Translations under genes and position numbers: made by a program | NCBI GenBank assembly: GCA_019448385.1 | Contig: JAGTXO010000009.1 | Coordinates: 1,116,001 to 1,180,000 of the forward strand | Direction of reading: 5' to 3' | From: Diacronema lutheri | Lineage: Eukaryota; Haptophyta; Pavlovophyceae; Pavlovales; Pavlovaceae | Length of the DNA stretch: 64,000 nt | In this document: positions 10,952 to 20,075 of the stretch, piece after piece | How the letters are laid out: each line of letters starts with the position of its first letter | Numbering within the stretch: position 1 is the first letter of the stretch | The notes under the pieces: generated by a model | What the model was told of the DNA's origin: nothing | Seen by the model: the letters and a program-made list of their open reading frames with translations, nothing else | Database searches by the model: none

Positions 10952-11071
10952 ATACTAACGACGCTTTCCGACGGGTCAACAGATGGGGTCAGGAAGTGCG
11001 CAGCGAGGCGCCAGGCGGAGCAGGCCCAAAGGCCCACACGCGCCTAGCCACCGCGCGCCGCCGCCCGCGCG
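10952..11071 (-). promoter_or_regulatory. Promoter module, copy 1 (upstream of the DWARF27-like gene)
   Basis: 120 bp, nearly identical (one 2-bp gap and one substitution seen) to the reverse complement of 15964-16081. In the direction of the gene it ends with AGCGTCGTTAGTATTA, about 65 bp before the ATG at 10884. The other copy lies upstream of the subtilase gene in the same orientation relative to its gene. Confidence 0.7.
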
Positions 11072-11180
11072 TGCCACCACCGGCCGATATATGGAGGACT
11101 ACCTTTTTATTTCCCAAACCTGTCTCATCGCAACGGCTTCTCCACTGATGAATGATGACCGCCGACGGCCTCGGGCGCAC

Positions 11181-12194
11181 TCACGGCGCCACCGGCGATT
11201 GGCACGAGCAGCCGCCCTCACCCGGCGCCGCCTCAGCGCGCGCGGCGCTCGCGCCCTGCGCGCGCGCGCCGCCGGCGAGCGTGCCCGCCGCGCTTGCGCG
11301 CCGGCCGCCTGCGCCCGTGGAGACGAGCGGCAGCGGCGGCGTCGCCGGCGGCGGCGCTGCGTCCGCGCGCGCGGTACCTGCGCCCTCCGCCTCGCTCGCG
11401 CCCGCGCCGTCGTCGCCGCCGCCGCCGCCGCCGCGCGCGCTGCCGCGCGCGCCGCCCCGCTGCTTCAGAACCGTCCCGGACGGTGTGAGCTCGACAATGG
11501 AGTGGAAACTGCCATCGTCAGAGTCGGTGCCGATCGCAACAACAGTGCCACGCGACGCGCTCACGGCCGCCGCATGCACGACGAGCCCGTCCACGCCCTT
11601 CGCCGCAGGACGCGGGCCGAGTGCGCGCGCGAGCGGCGCCGCCACCGCGCCTCCGCCGTCGTCCGCCGCCGGCGCGCGCGGCGCGGCTGCGACGGCCGTC
11701 GCGTGCGTGATCTGCGCGACGCGCACGCCCATTACAAGACCCTGCGCGCGCTCGCTCGCGCGCAGCTCGCGCCCGCCCGCCGGCCCGGCCGCGCGCGAGA
11801 GGAGCTGGAGGACGTCGAAGCGTTCGGCCGCGTCGTCCACGTCGTCGGCGAGGTCGGCGGGCGTGCGGCCCCAGCGGTCGGCCTGCGTGGCGGAGGCGCC
11901 GTGCCGCAGGAGTAGCTCCGCCAGCGCCGCGTCGCCCTCGCGCGCCGCGATGTGCAGCGCCGTCTCGCCGCTCGCGTTGGCCGCGCGCGTCGACGCGCCG
12001 CGCTCGCACAGCGCGAGCGCGACGTCAAAGTGGCCCATCTCGGCGGCGACGTGGAGCGGCGTCATGCCAAACTCGTTGGCCGCAGAGGCGACCGCCCCGT
12101 GGGCGAGCATCTCGTGCACCGCGCGCACGTCACCGCGGTGCACCGCCGTCGCGAGCATGTGGTCGACCCGGATCGGGTCGAGCCGGGCGGGCAT
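11181..12194 (-). CDS. Ankyrin-repeat protein
   Basis: 337 residues from the ATG at 12192-12194 (MPARLDPIRVDHML). Residues about 10-115 hold three to four ankyrin repeats with the usual hairpin-helix pattern: GDVRAVHEMLAHGA, GMTPLHVAAEMGHFDVA, GETALHIAAREGDAALAELLLRHGA and a degenerate GRTPADLADDVDD. The rest is Ala/Gly-rich and disordered, with a Gly-rich tail, and no catalytic domain is visible. It is probably a protein-binding adaptor with unknown partner. It diverges from the DUF2470-like gene; the 425 bp between the two start codons probably holds both promoters. Confidence 0.75.
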   Translation of the reverse strand: MPARLDPIRVDHMLATAVHRGDVRAVHEMLAHGAVASAANEFGMTPLHVAAEMGHFDVALALCERGASTRAANASGETALHIAAREGDAALAELLLRHGASATQADRWGRTPADLADDVDDAAERFDVLQLLSRAAGPAGGRELRASERAQGLVMGVRVAQITHATAVAAAPRAPAADDGGGAVAAPLARALGPRPAAKGVDGLVVHAAAVSASRGTVVAIGTDSDDGSFHSIVELTPSGTVLKQRGGARGSARGGGGGGDDGAGASEAEGAGTARADAAPPPATPPLPLVSTGAGGRRASAAGTLAGGARAQGASAARAEAAPGEGGCSCQSPVAP

Positions 12195-12619
12195 TTTGTA
12201 GCCGGTGTTGAGACAAGGTGTGGCCGTGTGGGCGCACGACGAAGTTGCAACGACTCGCACGGACTCGCGCTGCGAGCCTGCGACCTGCGAGGCGCGGTAG
12301 TGAAGCGCGCGACGCAGTGGCGGCGGTCTGCTGGCGGCAGGGCGGTGGTGCGGCGTCCGGCCGTGAGCTGTGTGGGCGGTGAGCGTGTGCTCGCGGCAGC
12401 TGGCGCCCCTACATGACACTGGCATCATCAGGCTCTGCGCGCAAGGGCCCGTGGGCTTCGTGCGACCGAACCTTCGAAACGGGGCACCGTGCTTTCCTCC
12501 GTCTGTGGGAACAGCGCCCCGAGTTGGCACACTCGGCAGTCGCCAGGCGCAGCGCCGCAGTGCCGCAGGCGCGCAGGCCGCAACTCGTGGAATTTGGAGG
12601 GTCAAAAAAGTTGGTGGTC
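12195..12619. promoter_or_regulatory. Bidirectional intergenic region
   Basis: 425 bp between the divergent ankyrin and DUF2470-like start codons. No repeated element is seen. A gaaccttcgaaac motif at about 12468-12480 resembles alternating GAA/TTC half-sites but is too short to interpret. Confidence 0.4.
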
Positions 12620-13390
12620 ATGGCGAAAGACATGCGCATGGCGCGCCGAATGGTCGCCGCGCTCCTGCTGGCTGGCCTTGCGCTCGCAGGCGCGAGCCGC
12701 GCGGCGCTGCGGCCAAGCCGCATCGCGGCCCACCGCGCGCGCGCGCGCTTACTCGCCGTCGACAGCGGCGAGCGCGCGTGCACGGCGGTACCCATTGACT
12801 TTCTGCAGCTCGCCGCCGAGTACAACGAGCGGCACGCGAGCGACGTGGTGTCGATCGCGCTGCAGCGGAGCGCGATCGACTTTACGCAGCAGGAACTCAC
12901 CGCCGTCAAGATCGCTTCGCTCGACGAGACGGGCCTGCTGCTCGAGGAGGTCGTGTGCGACCTCGCGTCCGACACGTGCATTGCACTCACGGTGCCTGTC
13001 GCGTTCGCGCGGCGGTGCGAGTCGGAGGAGGCGCTGCGGGCGGAGCTGGCGGAGATGGCGCTACTCCGCGACGATGCGCCGCAACCCGCCGCGCTCGTCA
13101 GCCAGACGAGCTGCGCCGGCCTGCTCGAGACGGTCAACCGGCAGTTTGGCCACTCGCTCGAGCTCTTCGTCCTCCGGCAGGGCGGCGTCGTGCTTTCGGA
13201 GGAGGACGTGCTCGAGCGGTGCCGCGCGGTCGATCTAGACGGCACCGGTTTCACGCTCGAAACCATCGTCTGCCACGACGACGGCGAGTCGTGCGACGTG
13301 TCTGAGCGGCGCGTGCTCTTCAACAGGAGCTGCAGCTCCGTCGAGGAGATCGAGGACGCGCTCTGCAGGCTGCTCCTTGTCTCAGACTGA
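12620..13390 (+). CDS. Probable plastid protein with two DUF2470-like repeats
   Basis: 256 residues from the ATG at 12620; a hydrophobic leader (RMVAALLLAGLALAGA) suggests secretory or plastid import. The mature part is an internal duplication of about 90 residues. Repeat 1 (about 56-145) runs AEYNERHASDVVSIAL...ELTAVKIASLDETGLLLE...VPVAFARRC...EALRAELAEM. Repeat 2 (about 158-255) runs VNRQFGHSLELFVL...CRAVDLDGTGFTLE...RVLFNRSC...EEIEDALCRLL. The pattern (His-containing helix, a D..G strand, a basic-hydrophobic FxR strand, a closing helix) is that of DUF2470, a split-barrel add-on domain known from haem-related and glutamyl-tRNA-reductase-binding proteins. The catalytic barrel is absent, so the role is unknown. 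The assignment is by pattern only. Confidence 0.6.
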   Translation: MAKDMRMARRMVAALLLAGLALAGASRAALRPSRIAAHRARARLLAVDSGERACTAVPIDFLQLAAEYNERHASDVVSIALQRSAIDFTQQELTAVKIASLDETGLLLEEVVCDLASDTCIALTVPVAFARRCESEEALRAELAEMALLRDDAPQPAALVSQTSCAGLLETVNRQFGHSLELFVLRQGGVVLSEEDVLERCRAVDLDGTGFTLETIVCHDDGESCDVSERRVLFNRSCSSVEEIEDALCRLLLVSD

Positions 13391-13441
13391 GCGGCGGACG
13401 ATGAGCGCGCCGGTCTGTTCGAGACAAGGAGCAGCCTGCAG
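13363..13441 (+). terminator. Perfect 21-bp inverted repeat over the stop codon
   Basis: ctgcaggctgctccttgtct plus c (13363-13383) is exactly complementary to 13421-13441 across a 37-nt loop. The left arm includes the last codons of the DUF2470-like gene, and a long G-run follows at once (13441-13483). The stem could act in 3'-end formation or mRNA stability. Confidence 0.7.
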
Positions 13442-13449
13442 GGGGGGAG

Positions 13450-13483
<34 letters not shown>
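13441..13483. repeat. Long G homopolymer
   Basis: Nearly pure G tract just after the hairpin. It lies between convergent gene ends. Confidence 0.85.
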
Positions 13484-13696
13484 CGAGCGCGCGCTGGTCG
13501 TCGTCGCGCACTTCAACTCTCACTGACAGTGGCGATGACGGTGAGTCGGTGACTGACGGCGCCGCGCACCGGCGAGACGGCCGGGTGGAAAGGACGGGCG
13601 GCGCGCGAAGACGGGGAAGCGACGACGCGGCAGCAGCGGCCTGGGCGGCGCACAACGCTGCGCGCGCCGCCGAACCGCGCCGCACGTTCGCCGCTT

Positions 13697-13750
13697 GGCT
13701 CCGTCTGCTCGCGCGCTGGTGGGCGCTTTCGCGAGTGCAGACATCATGCA
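13697..13750 (-). ncRNA. SECIS-like element in the 3' UTR of the selenoprotein gene
   Basis: Read on the minus strand: ATGA (13747-13744), a helix TGTCTGC-ac-TCGCG, an apical loop that begins AAA, then the returning helix CGCGAG/CAGAC and GGA (13702-13700). This fits the eukaryotic SECIS plan: an ATGA/GA non-Watson-Crick core, a helix of about 11-14 nt, and AA at the 5' side of the apical loop. The ATGA lies 86 nt after the stop codon of the gene. The lower helix 1 looks weak by eye. Confidence 0.7.
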
Positions 13751-13833
13751 GCCCTTCCCCATATGGCCCGACCCGCTGGTTCGCGGGCGCCGCACGCAGC
13801 CAGCGTGCCCAACCCGTGCGCCCGCGGGTGCAC

Positions 13834-14556
13834 TTAGCGGCGGAGCGCCACGCGCAAGACTTCGTTGAGATCGGCGTGGTCGCCGACCGAGAAGTCGGTG
13901 TGGGCGTAGAGCTGCTTGGAGCCGTCAAAGACGAACGCGCCGCCCTGCACGAGCGCGCGCTCCATCGCGTTCTCCTTGGGCATGAGCGGCTTGTACGCCT
14001 TCAGAATTCCGTTGAGGTCGTCGCGGCCGCGCGCCTTCAGCGCGGCGTTCGTGCGCTTCGACCACATCGACTCGAGGCCCTCGAAGACCTGCTTGCCGTT
14101 CGCGTCGCGTCGCGCGTTGCGTGTGCCCGCCGCCGCGTACGCGTCCGCCTGCTCGGATTCGTCCGCGAAGAGCATCGACGGCGGGAACTGCGTGCGCGCG
14201 GCAAACTCGGCAGCAGACTCGGCCGAGCCGATACCGACGGCGAAGAGCTTGACGCCACCGGAGGCTTGGAGCGCTGGAAGGACGTCGCGACGCAGCTGCG
14301 TTGCGAGCTCCCAGCAGAACACTCACCCAAAGTGGCGCAGGAAGCAGACCACCGCGCGCTCGCCGCCCAAGCCGAACGCGACGTCCTTGCGCCACTGCGA
14401 CGTGAGCTGCACGGCCGCGCCGTCCGATGCGCGCGTGACGCGCACACCCTGCAGGCGCGAGTAGACCGTCGTCGCGGGCGGTGCCGCGCTCAACACCGCC
14501 AACGCACCGGGCGCCGCGGCGAGCAGCACCCCGACGAACGCGAAGATGCGCAGCAT
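13834..14556 (-). CDS. SelU/PRXL2-type thioredoxin-fold selenoprotein (in-frame TGA read as Sec)
   Basis: 240 residues from the ATG at 14554-14556 to the TAA at 13834. The leader MLRIFAFVGVLLAAAPGALA looks like a signal or first part of a plastid-import peptide. The frame is interrupted only by TGA at 14323-14325 (codon 78). The sequence around it is VVCFLRHFG-TGA-VFCWELATQL, which is the redox site of the AhpC/TSA-like PRXL2/SelU family: the stop sits exactly where the family has Cys or Sec (U78-x-x-C81). Downstream, a FAVGIGS strand and a DADLNEVL-like end (HADLNEVLRVALRR) complete the fold. A SECIS-like hairpin lies in the 3' UTR. The TGA context GGGTGAGTG also looks like a splice donor, but the family motif continues without a gap across it, so an intron there is unlikely. 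Confidence 0.82.
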
Positions 14557-14821
14557 CGCGCTCGAAGACGCGCGCGATAAACTCGGTCGCTCAATAACCC
14601 TCGCGCGTATTAATACCCTGTTTGTCCAGCCTCGGCCCCGTGCGCGCGCCCCTCCTGCTGACCCGCCTGTAAGCGTCGTTAGCATTAATACCCTGGCCCT
14701 TTTTGAACAGCTGCGAGGCGCCGTGGTCCCCGTCGGCGCGGCGCGCGCCGGCGCGGCCGTGCCGGCCGGCAGCTTCGGAACGCCGGCTGCCTTGACGGCG
14801 CCTGCCTTAGCCATCCAGGCT
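14557..14821. promoter_or_regulatory. Upstream region with repeated TTAATACCCTG motifs
   Basis: attaataccctg occurs at about 14608-14620 and 14684-14695. Bases 14646-14695 repeat at 16097-16146 with one mismatch. The region lies between the selenoprotein start (minus) and the tandem array, so direction of action is unclear. Confidence 0.55.
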
Positions 14822-15715
14822 GCGCCCTCGCGCTCTGCTGGCCGCGCTCCGCGCGCCCCGCCGCCCCTGCCCATCGACTGCGCCGGCACCGCGAACAACG
14901 TACTTTTCGCCCCGGTCGGTGGGTTTGGGGGTGGCGGGGCGCGCGCGCACGGCCGCACGAGCGACGGCGGCGTGGCCTTCTCTACGACGAAACCTTCGCT
15001 TGCGACGGCTGCGCCCTCGCGCTCTGATGGCCGCGCTCCGCGCGCCCCGCCGCCCCTGCCCATCGACTGCGCCGGCACCGCGAACAACGTACTTTTCGCC
15101 CCGGTCGGTGGGTTTGGGGGTGGCGGGGCGCGCGCGCACGGCCGCACGAGCGACGGCGGCGTGGCCTTCTCTACGACGAAACCTTCGCTTGCGACGGCTG
15201 CGCCCTCGCGCTCTGCTGGCCGCGCTCCGCGCGCCCCGCCGCCCCTGCCCATCGACTGCGCCGGCACCGCGAACAACGTACTTTTCGCCCCGGTCGGTGG
15301 GTTTGGGGGTGGCGGGGCGCGCGCGCACGGCCGCACGAGCGACGGCGGCGTGGCCTTCTCTACGACGAAACCTTCGCTTGCGACGGCTGCGCCCTCGCGC
15401 TCTGATGGCCGCGCTCCGCGCGCCCCGCCGCCCCTGCCCATCGACTGCGCCGGCACCGCGAACAACGTACTTTTCGCCCCGGTCGGTGGGTTTGGGGGTG
15501 GCGGGGCGCGCGCGCACGGCCGCACGAGCGACGGCGGCGTGGCCTTCTCTACGACGAAACCTTCGCTTGCGACGGCTGCGCCCTCGCGCTCTGCTGGCCG
15601 CGCTCCGCGCGCCCCGCCGCCCCTGCCCATCGACTGCGCCGGCACCGCGAACAACGTACTTTTCGCCCCGGTCGGTGGGTTTGGGGATGGCGGGGCGCGC
15701 GTGCGCGGCCACGCG
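14822..15715. repeat. 189-bp tandem array with alternating variants (higher-order repeat)
   Basis: Units begin with gcgccctcgcgctctg at 14822, 15011, 15200, 15389 and 15578, a period of exactly 189 bp. Units 1, 3 and 5 read ctgctgg and units 2 and 4 read ctgatgg at the same place; otherwise they look identical, so the true unit of recent duplication is probably 378 bp. The fifth unit loses similarity after about 15690-15715. Because 189 is 63 codons, every frame stays in phase. The plus strand is open over 14546-15991 (unit containing PLPIDCAGTANNVLFAPVGG) and the minus strand is also open, so coding cannot be decided from openness. Confidence 0.9.
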
Positions 15716-15963
15716 GCCAGCATCGCGGCGCTTGCCACGCTGGCGGCGGGTGGCGGTACGCTTCGCGGCGGCGGCAGGGGGCTGCGACGCGGCGGGGAGG
15801 GCGGCGGCTCGCTGGCGGCGGGCGTCGCGCTCTGCAGCGGCGGCGGGCGGCTTGGCGACGTGGCAGGCGGCGGCTCGGGGGTGGCGGTCGTCGCCGACGA
15901 TCTTCGGGCCTCGGCGTGCGCGTCGGCCGGTGGTGTGATTGACGGCGGCCACCGGTGCGGCGG

Positions 15964-16081
15964 CGCGCGGGCGGCGGCGCGCGGTGGCTAGGCGCGAGTG
16001 GGCCTTTGGGCCTGCTCCGCCTGGCGCCTCGCTGCGCACTTCCTGACCCCATCTGTTGACCCGTCAAAGCGTCGTTAGTAT
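15964..16081 (+). promoter_or_regulatory. Promoter module, copy 2 (upstream of the subtilase gene)
   Basis: 118 bp matching the reverse complement of 10952-11071, and so placed in the same orientation relative to its downstream gene. It ends in GCGTCGTTAGTAT. A short palindrome follows (cgttagtat ... atactaacg, about 16073-16097). Confidence 0.7.
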
Positions 16082-16096
16082 GGGTATGATACTAAC

Positions 16097-16146
16097 GCGC
16101 CCCTCCTGCTGACCCGCCTGTAAGCGTCGTTAGTATTAATACCCTG
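16097..16146 (+). promoter_or_regulatory. 50-bp promoter motif (duplicate of 14646-14695)
   Basis: Ends taagcgtcgttagtattaat followed by accctg, 29 bp before the subtilase ATG. It shares the GCGTCGTTAGTATTA core with the module upstream of the DWARF27-like gene. Confidence 0.65.
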
Positions 16147-16174
16147 CAACGGCGAGGCAAAGGTGCAGCTCTTT

Positions 16175-17825
16175 ATGGCTGCTACGGTGTCCGCAGTCGT
16201 TGTGTTCGTTGCGGCCGCCGCATTCGCCGCCGTGCCGCCACGGGCGGCGCGGCACGTAGTGCACTTTGAGCCGTTAATCCACTCGTTGCCCGCCGCGCCT
16301 GCGCTCGCGGCCGTCGTCCGCGCGCACGTCGCGCGCCAGCCCGATGGCGGCTATCGGCTCGGCCGCACGGGCGTCGCTGCGATGCTCGCCGCGATCAAGA
16401 AGACGGTGCCGCTGCAAGAGCGATGGACGTACGCCACGTTACGTGAAGGCTTTGCCACTGACCTCACCTTGGACCAAGTGGGGCGCCTCCGCGCCCTCGG
16501 CTTGCCCGTCGAGCCTGACGGGCGCGTGCGAGCACAGGCGGCTTCGTGGGGCCTCGAACGCCTGGACCAGCCATTGCTACCGCTCTCGGGCTCGGCGAGC
16601 TGGGCCCAGAGCGGCGTCGGCGTGCACGTGTACGTGATTGACACGGGAATCAACACCGCGCACACCAGCTTCACGAACCGTATCGGCGACGGGCGCAACT
16701 TTGTGCCCGCCGCCGACGGCTCGGTCGACCCATCCAACATCGAGGATTGCCAAGGGCACGGCACGCACTGCGCGGGCTCATGCTGCGGCCGCACGTACGG
16801 CGTTGCGACGGGTGTGACGATCCACGCGTTGCGCACGCTTGACTGCGAGGGCGAGGGCTTCATGAGTGATACCATCGCGGCGATGCAGTGGGCGTACGAG
16901 CACGATGCGGCGGGCGCGCGTAAGGTGGCCGCGCCGCCCATTGCTCGCGCAGCCGCGCGCGCCTCTGTGGCCAGCCACTGCGCTACTTATGCCCCGCTCG
17001 TACGGCTTCCTCCTCCCGCCCGCCAGGTCCTGTCGATGAGCTTGGGCGGCGGCTTCAGCAGAGCGACCAATCGCGACGTCAAGAGATTGCACGATGCCGG
17101 CATCGTCGTCGTCGTCGATGCGGGCAACGTGCGCGCGCGCCGGCGCCGTCTCGGCGGCCCTCGGCGTCGTTGCACGCGCGCGCGCCGCGAAGGATTGCGT
17201 TTTCTGAGCGCGCGTCAGCTTTGCCACATTCGACCCCCTCGCCGCGCCCCACTCGGGTCTCCTCCTCGCCGCACCGCCCACTCCGCCCTCCTCTTCGCCC
17301 CAATCGGCCCCCTCGTCTCCGCCGCGCCGCGCTGCTGCGACCGTTTTGCTCACCGCGCGCGCGCGAGTGCACAGGACGCCGCGGACGCGTGCGGCTTCTC
17401 GCCCTCGTCAGCGCGGGAAGCAATCACCGTGGGATCGACCGACTCTGCGGACACGGCGTCGTCTTTCACCAATTTCGGCACGTGCGTCGACGTCTTCGGG
17501 CCAGGTGCATGCGGCGTGAGGCGCGCGCAGTGTGCGCCCATTTTTAAGCGCGAGATGCGCTGCCACACGCCACAGGGCACGATGGCCCGCCCAACTGCCG
17601 CGCCCTCGCCTCGCCGCGCGCCGCCCCGCCGTGCGGCCTCTCTCAGGCTCGTGGATCCCTTCAAGCCACATTGGTGGGCCCACCGCACGAGCAACGCTCT
17701 CAGGCACATCGAGTACGCCCGCACGTGGCGCCGTGCGCCCCGTCGCCGGGGCGGAGAAGCGCACGAGCGGCGTTGTTTGCCTCGCCGCCGTGCCGCCGCG
17801 CCGACCGCCGCCCAAGCGCTAAGAA

Positions 17826-17856
<31 letters not shown>

Positions 17857-20036
17857 TTCCCATGTACTCACCAGTGGCTTGCCCCCATGTCGCTGGCATC
17901 GCAGCGCTGCTGCTCGGGTCCAACGCGTCGCTCACACCCAGCGAGGCAAGTCGCGCGGTGCATGCGACTGTGATGGTGGCGGTGGGCTCTGACCTGTGCT
18001 CGCAATTGGCAGCTCAGCGCGCTGTCTTCGCGCAGGCCGCCGGCCCGCGGTGCGCTCGCGCGTGCGCGGGGCCGACACGCGCGCGCGCCCCCGCCCCGAG
18101 CTGCACGCCGCGCGCGAGCAGGTGGCAAGCCTGATCACGGGCATGGCGACGGCCAACGCGCTCGCCGCGACGGCGACGAGCCCTCCAAACAACGAGCCAA
18201 ACCTGCTCGCGCACATTCCGGGCAACTTGGACGAATGGGCGCGTGGCGAGCACGGGATGGACGGCAGCGCGAGGAATGGCAGCCGCCGCTCTGCGCGCGC
18301 TGCGCCTGCGCCCGCGCCTGCACCCGCACTCGCGCCCGTGCCGACCAATGCGGAGGGGCGCAAGCCGAGCGTCTTCGCGAGCTTCTTTTCCGCGTGTTGG
18401 GATTGGCTTACAGGGCGCGGCTGGCACGCGACATCGCGTGCGCGCGGTGCGTCGCGCGCGCGCGTGGCATGCGGCATCGTGCGCGTGCACGTACGGTCCG
18501 ACAGCCGTCCGATGGAATCAAGCTGGAAAGTGACGGTGAGCGAGCCTTTCGCTTCCGCGAGCCCATCTGGTGGCTGCGGCGTGCCGCGGTGGGCGGTCAT
18601 GTGCCGCCACGCGCGAGCGCGCCGCCGTCCTTGGCGCGCGCGTGCGCGAGCCCTGCTTCGTCCGCCCCCGCACCCCGCCAGCACCGGACTACGCGTGCGC
18701 CCGCCCACCTGCTCTCCCTACGCCGCCTCCCCCCCCCCCCCCCCCCCCCCCCGGGACTGATCCCCCACAACACGCACCACCTCCTCCCACCCACCCACTC
18801 ATCCGCCGCCCGCCTCAGTCGCCGTCGTCCGAGGTCGTCATGCACGGCGACTTCACCGACGCTCAGCACGATGCGTTGGCCTGCCTGCCGCACGGCATCT
18901 ACACCTTCTCCGTCTTCGACGCGGGCGGTGCGCACCGCACGCGCACGCGGCGCGCACGCATTCGGCGCCAGCGCGCGCGCTCACGCCGAGCGCGCCACGT
19001 GCGCCAGGCAACGGGATCTGCTGCTCGCACGGCGACGGGCGTGTGATCATCTCGGTGAACGGCGACGAGGTCGCGCGCATCTCGGACGAGTTTTGGTGGA
19101 CCACCTCCGTCCAGCTCGCCGTGACGGCCAAGCCGCCGCCTCCGAGCCGCGACGTGCGTGTGCGCATCACGCCCGACGATGCGCCAGGCGACACGACCTG
19201 GTCGATCGTCGGAGTGGACGGGCAGATCGTGCTCGAGGGCGGCGCAGATTCGGCTGAAGAGACGCTGCTTCCTGGCAATTACACGCTTAACGTGCGCGTG
19301 CGCCCTCCCACCGCCGCCTCGCCGATCTGCATGCGCCCTCGGCCGCGCGTCGGCGCGCGCGCGCGCGGCGCCGGCCGCCGCCAGACGCGCCGCGGCCCAC
19401 GCGACGCCCCCACCGCGCATGCACCGCGCGCAGGTGTACGATGCCAGCGCGAACGGGCTGTGTTGCGCCAACGGCGAGGGCGGGTACGAGCTCTTCGTCG
19501 ACGACGCTCTCGTGCGCGCGGGCGGTAGCTTCGGCGGTCTTGTCGAGAGTACGCCTTTCAGCGTGGCCGAGCGCGCCGAGCCCGAGTGTTACTCGATGGG
19601 CGACGCGTCCGACTACCGCGGCTCGGCGCGCACGACGGTGGACGGCGCGCGCTGCCAGCGGTGGACAGAGCACGTGCCGCACGCGCACAATTTTTCGTCT
19701 GAGGCGCAGCCCCATGCCGGGCTCGGCGCGCACAATTTTTGCCGCAACCCGGACGGCTCGGACGGCGCGTGGTGCTTCACGCTCGACGAGGACATTGTCC
19801 GCGCGCCATGCGCGCTGCCCAAGCCGAAGGAAAAGTGCGCGGAGGACGCCGCGGCGATTGCGCTGGCCGAGCTGCTCGAGACAAGCGCGCCAAGCACGGC
19901 CGCGACGAGCGCACGCGCCGACGCGGCGCGCCCGGCGCTCGGGCTCGCGGCGATCGCGCTCGCGCTCGCCACGGTGGCGCGCGGTCGGCCCGCTGCGCGC
20001 GCGGAGCCGCGCGCCGCCGCCGGCGAGCTTCTGTGA
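16175..20036 (+). CDS. Secreted subtilisin-like protease with CC-rich repeats and a kringle domain
   Basis: Nine exons fit: join(16175..16924,17027..17128,17375..17504,17647..17712,17875..17969,18122..18535,18819..18927,19008..19291,19434..20036), 850 residues. Order: signal peptide (about 1-20), an I9-like propeptide to about 120, then an S8 domain of proteinase K type with D156 (VYVIDTGIN), H195 (GHGTHCAG), N284 (DAGN) and S349 (GTSMACPHVAG). The Met after the catalytic Ser is formed across a splice junction, which strongly supports the model. Two domains of the ESSWKVT...[17 protein letters not shown] and [16 protein letters not shown] type follow. A kringle (about 720-790) has [35 protein letters not shown]. 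The C-terminus is hydrophobic and may anchor the protein. Introns hold C-runs at 17831-17855 and about 18729-18752. The role is probably extracellular proteolysis, with the kringle for binding. Confidence 0.88.
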
Positions 20037-20075
20037 TGCGCGGGTCCCGCCCGTCCACGTGATTTTCATCGTGCC

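Noticed and set aside
14323-14325. TGA as an ordinary stop or as part of a GTGAGT splice donor
   Set aside because: The family sequence continues in the same frame with no gap, and a SECIS-like hairpin follows the true stop.
14822-15715. CRISPR-like array
   Set aside because: Units are directly adjacent 189-bp repeats with no unique spacers, in a eukaryotic gene region.
10952-16081. A 5-kb transposon bounded by the inverted 120-bp modules
   Set aside because: The interior holds several unrelated host genes, no transposase is seen, and both modules sit as promoters of outward genes.
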